From contig CALJPJ010000152.1 in the NCBI GenBank assembly GCA_937980625.1, positions 1-8,076 of the forward strand: a stretch of 8,076 nucleotides of DNA. Reading direction: 5' to 3'. This DNA comes from an uncultured Bdellovibrionales bacterium. Lineage in GTDB: Bacteria > Bdellovibrionota > Bdellovibrionia > Bdellovibrionales > UBA1609. Positions 5,637 to 8,076 of this stretch are shown one piece after another (positions within the stretch are counted from its first letter, which is position 1; the number at the start of each line of letters is the position of its first letter). The position numbers were made by a program, and so were the translations under genes. The notes under the pieces are model-generated. The model was not told the origin of the DNA. It searched no databases and worked only from the letters and a program-made list of their open reading frames with translations.

Positions 5637-7706
5637 TTAATTTTCGGGACACATAAATAACTGCTCTTGCTTGATTAGTTTTGAGCAGCTTTCTGGCAAA
5701 ACTTTACCCGTATGATATTGTACATTTAAAACTCTAAACAAATAATTTGAGTGTACATTTTTTTGCGATTCTAAAAAGTCTACCGTTTCTTGGCTATTCC
5801 ATAGTATATTTTGCAAGGCATCGGACCATTGATAATTACTAGGGTATGAACTTGTAAAATTAGATTCATAATATAGCGGAACTCGAGTTATGATACTGCA
5901 AAATGGATTGGCGACCCAACTTTTATTTTTTTCAAATTCTTTTAATATTAATGATGTTAAATAATCTGCAGAATCTTCGGTTAAATATTTTGGATTATTA
6001 CGGATCAGTTGATCAGGTTTATTTTTGTGCCAGTTTTTAATACAGTTTACTTTGCTCCAATATGGAACTTCAGCTAATTGACTTGTGTAGGTGTGATTGC
6101 CAGTGGCTTTTTGGTCAAAGAAATTTTTGACATGGTGACTTAGCTCATGAGCAATAACTCCAACCCCATACTTTAAAGATCTTACTGTCGACCAACTTAT
6201 TTTTATTTTTTTTAAATAAGCATGGTCAGACATTGTGTTTGTAATATAGCTACTAACAAAGTTCAATAATTTCGAAGTAATATTTTTCTCATAAAGGGAG
6301 CGTACGTAATTATTTTTTTTCTGACTGCTCATTTTACTTGTATCTACATGATGAACTTTGAAATAGTCTTTGGTCAAGTCACGAAATATTGTTGATTTAA
6401 ATGGATATTTTTGATTAGCAGCTAATAAGATTTTTTTATTATCTTTTTTTATCTCTTCATCAAACTTATTTGTAATTAAATTTAAAATATCAGGTCGACT
6501 AGGATTGACTTCAATGTCAATGTTTTCAATGTAAGATTCAAACTCACTTTGTAAGTTATCGTTTTTAAAATTAATAATTTGTTTAATAATTTTTTTTAAG
6601 TCACCGACATAACCTTTGGTGATTCTGATTTTAGCTTCTGAGCTAGCCGTTGTTATAATATTAGACATGTAACTTGTAAACACTTCTCTAGCTATAGAAG
6701 AAAAGTAGGGACTATTTAAGTTGTCATTGAGAGCTGCTAATAATAGAGAGGTTTCTGGTGGTGTTTCTTTGTTGACTAGTAAAGGGTACAATTCTTTTTC
6801 AAATAAGTCGTTGGTTTCAAGTTTTTCACTGTAAATAATTCCGCTAAGAAAAAGGTAGTCAACAACTTCACCTAAGTAAGTATTACTGTTAAACTCTTTA
6901 TTTAATAATATTTTTTTATACTCTGTAAAGCTGACCATACTATAGTCAATATTTTTTAACTTTGCATACCTAACCATAGCTTCTATTTCTTTGGCAGAAG
7001 CTTGAAGGCTTAATTCTTTTTTTTGATCGTAATATAAATACGATAAAATATAATCAAGGTTGTTATATTTGTTGGCTACTATGATGAAGCGAGCTATTTC
7101 TTTTAACAAATAGCCTTGTTGAAATAAATGGATAATTTCTTTTTTAATTTTATCTGGAATATAATGGGGGGTTAGGTAATCTTGGAACAAGTTGATAATT
7201 GGTTTCTTGAAACCAATTGTATCATAAGAAACAATTTGCGAGAAGGCTGGGCGGTCATTTTGATATATTAACTTTGCAAAATCAAATACTGTATATTGAT
7301 AAAACAATCGGTTGTAAAATGCTTTTGTATTTTGATTTGCAAAGTATATTTGCTTGCGTAAATCTATATCAAGGTAATGACTTAAATATTCTTTTTTAAG
7401 CCTTGTTTTATTTGCTAAGACTTTTTGATAATGATTGGCTAGTTTATGAATAGTTTCTTTGTCTGGTTTAAAAACCTTATTTTTAATTTCAGCTAAGTTT
7501 TCTCGGGCTAATAGACCTTGATTTTTGCAAATCGAAATAGCACACTGAGCTTGAAGTGAGTTATTAGCCTCTATAGATAGGTTAGCTAAGCTTCTTTTTT
7601 TGTAGTTTATAGATTGTGAAAATTTATTTTTTTTTTGAAATAAGTGACATGAGCTTAGCAATATAAACAGAAAAAAATAAATTATTAGTTTAAAGTAATT
7701 ACTCAC
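5637..7706 (-). CDS. Divergent M13 (neprilysin-like) zinc metallopeptidase lipoprotein (GTG start)
   Basis: 689-residue predicted outer-membrane or periplasmic lipoprotein. The signal sequence (5-19) ends in the lipobox LSSC with lipidated C20. Residues 30-490 are helical, Lys/Asn/Leu-rich and not recognisable by motif; their place and length fit the M13 N-terminal domain. The C-terminal 180 residues carry the M13 active site: GVIAHELSHH (516-525) with zinc ligands H520/H524 and catalytic E521; LTEDSADYLTS (575-585) with the ExxAD ligand E577 and D581, 53 residues later, as in neprilysin; VHSNYLFR (651-658), matching neprilysin's HSPGNFR with the same 6-residue step from H (711 there, H652 here) to R (717 there, R658 here); and terminal C674/C686 with 11 residues between, as in the end of neprilysin. 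W550 and C555 fit the block between the zinc motifs. The substrate-binding NAYY-like motif is not clear; HAY (495-497) is the nearest match. All catalytic residues are present, so it is probably active. Substrate unknown. Confidence 0.8.
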   Translation of the reverse strand: MSNYFKLIIYFFLFILLSSCHLFQKKNKFSQSINYKKRSLANLSIEANNSLQAQCAISICKNQGLLARENLAEIKNKVFKPDKETIHKLANHYQKVLANKTRLKKEYLSHYLDIDLRKQIYFANQNTKAFYNRLFYQYTVFDFAKLIYQNDRPAFSQIVSYDTIGFKKPIINLFQDYLTPHYIPDKIKKEIIHLFQQGYLLKEIARFIIVANKYNNLDYILSYLYYDQKKELSLQASAKEIEAMVRYAKLKNIDYSMVSFTEYKKILLNKEFNSNTYLGEVVDYLFLSGIIYSEKLETNDLFEKELYPLLVNKETPPETSLLLAALNDNLNSPYFSSIAREVFTSYMSNIITTASSEAKIRITKGYVGDLKKIIKQIINFKNDNLQSEFESYIENIDIEVNPSRPDILNLITNKFDEEIKKDNKKILLAANQKYPFKSTIFRDLTKDYFKVHHVDTSKMSSQKKNNYVRSLYEKNITSKLLNFVSSYITNTMSDHAYLKKIKISWSTVRSLKYGVGVIAHELSHHVKNFFDQKATGNHTYTSQLAEVPYWSKVNCIKNWHKNKPDQLIRNNPKYLTEDSADYLTSLILKEFEKNKSWVANPFCSIITRVPLYYESNFTSSYPSNYQWSDALQNILWNSQETVDFLESQKNVHSNYLFRVLNVQYHTGKVLPESCSKLIKQEQLFMCPEN
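7197..7218. repeat. 22-bp near-perfect palindrome inside the M13-like gene
   Basis: The arms AATTGGTTTC (7197-7206) and GAAACCAATT (7209-7218) are exact reverse complements separated by two T residues. As RNA it would fold into a 9-bp stem with a 4-nt loop. It lies in codons for about residues 163-170 of the M13-like protein. It is not followed by a U-run on the minus strand, so it is not a classic terminator. A DNA-binding site, an mRNA hairpin or chance are all possible. Confidence 0.6.
7627..7636 (-). repeat. A10 homopolymer in codons 24-27 of the M13-like lipoprotein gene
   Basis: Ten consecutive T on the plus strand, read as ten A in the coding strand (Gln-Lys-Lys-Asn codons), four codons after the lipidated Cys20. 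It is the longest single-base run I found in the window; others reach 7-8. Tracts of this length are prone to polymerase slippage and replication slippage. A shift of one base here would leave only the signal peptide. Confidence 0.85.
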
Positions 7707-7713
7707 GCCTAAT

Positions 7714-7742
7714 ATTTTATAACTTTAATAAGAGTTTAGCAA
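7714..7742 (-). promoter_or_regulatory. Candidate sigma-70-like promoter of the M13-like gene
   Basis: On the minus strand: TTGCTA (7742-7737; 4 of 6 to TTGACA), a 17-nt spacer, and TAAAAT (7719-7714; 5 of 6 to TATAAT). The -10 box ends 7 nt before the GTG start, so transcription would begin at or next to the start codon. The only Shine-Dalgarno-like bases, AGG (7710-7708), sit one base from the GTG, too close for normal use. In AT-rich DNA such matches arise by chance, so confidence is moderate. Confidence 0.45.
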
Positions 7743-7781
7743 TTGGGTGTATAGTTTTAGTCTTAAGTCATAACTAAGCTT

Positions 7782-7798
7782 AATTACAATATGTAATT
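7782..7798. repeat. Short perfect inverted repeat between the GcvH-like and M13-like genes
   Basis: AATTAC (7782-7787) and GTAATT (7793-7798) with a 5-nt centre. It lies downstream of the GcvH-like stop and about 40 bp upstream of the candidate -35 box of the M13-like gene. It could be an operator or part of a weak terminator. There is no GC-rich stem and no adjoining U-run, so I cannot assign a role. Confidence 0.35.
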
Positions 7799-7840
7799 TG
7801 TTAGTCTAGTGGTGGGTATTAATGAGAGATTAAATATCGG

Positions 7841-8076
7841 TTATTCGTCCTCTATATCAAATTCTTCTTCGAGTTGACGTAAGTCTTCAACATTATCAAC
7901 TTCTATTTTAAATAGCCACCCATCATGGTAGTTATCATCATGAATGATGCTTGGATTTTCAGTTGTAGCAGAATTAGTTTCAATAATACTCCCATCTATG
8001 GGTGAGTATAAATTAATTGAGCCTTGGTCTGTTACAATTTCGCCACAGACTTCATTGGGGACCACGATGGCACCTT
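7841..8076 (-). CDS. GcvH-like protein, C-terminal part, lipoyl lysine replaced (5' end outside window)
   Basis: The C-terminal part of a GcvH (glycine cleavage H protein) homologue. GcvH is a cytoplasmic carrier of about 125-130 residues whose lipoyl-lysine arm shuttles the aminomethyl group. Numbered from the Val codon at 8065, LYSPIDGSIIETN (19-31), NPSIIHDDNYHDGWLFKI (37-54) and the acidic helical tail (60-74) follow the family closely. The lipoylation segment of GcvH (GVVESVKA, then a few residues to YSP) aligns without gaps to GEIVTDQGSINLYSP (8-22): the lysine falls on Q14 (codon 8026-8024). There is no other lysine in the segment; the only one visible is K53. The frame stays open to the right edge, preceded by Gly-Ala-Ile, so the GTG at 8065 is not the start and about 50 residues are missing. 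It is either a degenerate paralogue or a GcvH-fold protein with another job. The TAA stop is at 7843-7841. Confidence 0.82.
   Translation of the reverse strand, partial: GAIVVPNEVCGEIVTDQGSINLYSPIDGSIIETNSATTENPSIIHDDNYHDGWLFKIEVDNVEDLRQLEEEFDIEDE

Noticed and set aside
6145..6154. GCTCATGAGC palindrome as a regulatory site
   Set aside because: It encodes Ala-His-Glu-Leu of the zinc motif; the symmetry follows from the codons of that motif.
7217..7399. 60-codon plus-strand open frame
   Set aside because: It is antisense to the M13-like gene, which is well supported; no family motif.
8063..8065. GTG as the true start of the GcvH-like gene
   Set aside because: The reading frame continues to the window edge (Gly-Ala-Ile before it), and the family needs about 50 more N-terminal residues.

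Overview
The window is AT-rich (about one third G+C by eye) and densely coding. It looks like a Gram-negative bacterium: two genes encode exported proteins, one with a clear lipobox. PrkA, YeaH and SpoVR as three contiguous genes, together with secreted metallopeptidases and high A+T, would suit the predatory Bdellovibrionota (Halobacteriovorax or Bacteriovorax-like). That placement is inference only; nothing here is decisive for taxonomy.

Plus strand, 1-4136: the 3' part of prkA (serine kinase / AAA+ protein, its Walker A region lying upstream of the window), then yeaH (DUF444, von Willebrand A-like) 1 nt later, then spoVR with no gap. The spacing indicates one translationally coupled operon. 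In other bacteria these three families form a stress, starvation or sporulation module whose biochemistry is poorly understood.

Minus strand, 4129-7706: two genes for exported zinc metallopeptidases of different families. The first (4129-5439, TTG start) is an M48-like peptidase with a signal peptide; it overlaps the spoVR stop tail-to-tail by 8 bp. The second (5637-7706, GTG start) is a lipoprotein whose last 180 residues reproduce the neprilysin (M13) active site. A 197-nt gap separates them. The M13-like gene has a promoter-like sequence so close to its start that the mRNA may be leaderless, and it carries an A10 tract just after the lipobox.

Minus strand, 7841-8076: the C-terminal part of a GcvH-like (glycine cleavage H protein) domain, cut by the window edge. 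The position of the lipoylated lysine is occupied by glutamine, so it is probably not a working lipoyl carrier.

I see no tRNA, rRNA, insertion sequence, CRISPR array or integrase. The most notable points are the lysine-less GcvH homologue, the divergent M13 lipoprotein with its A10 tract and possible leaderless start, and the M48-like enzyme whose zinc-ligand motifs are about 220 residues apart.
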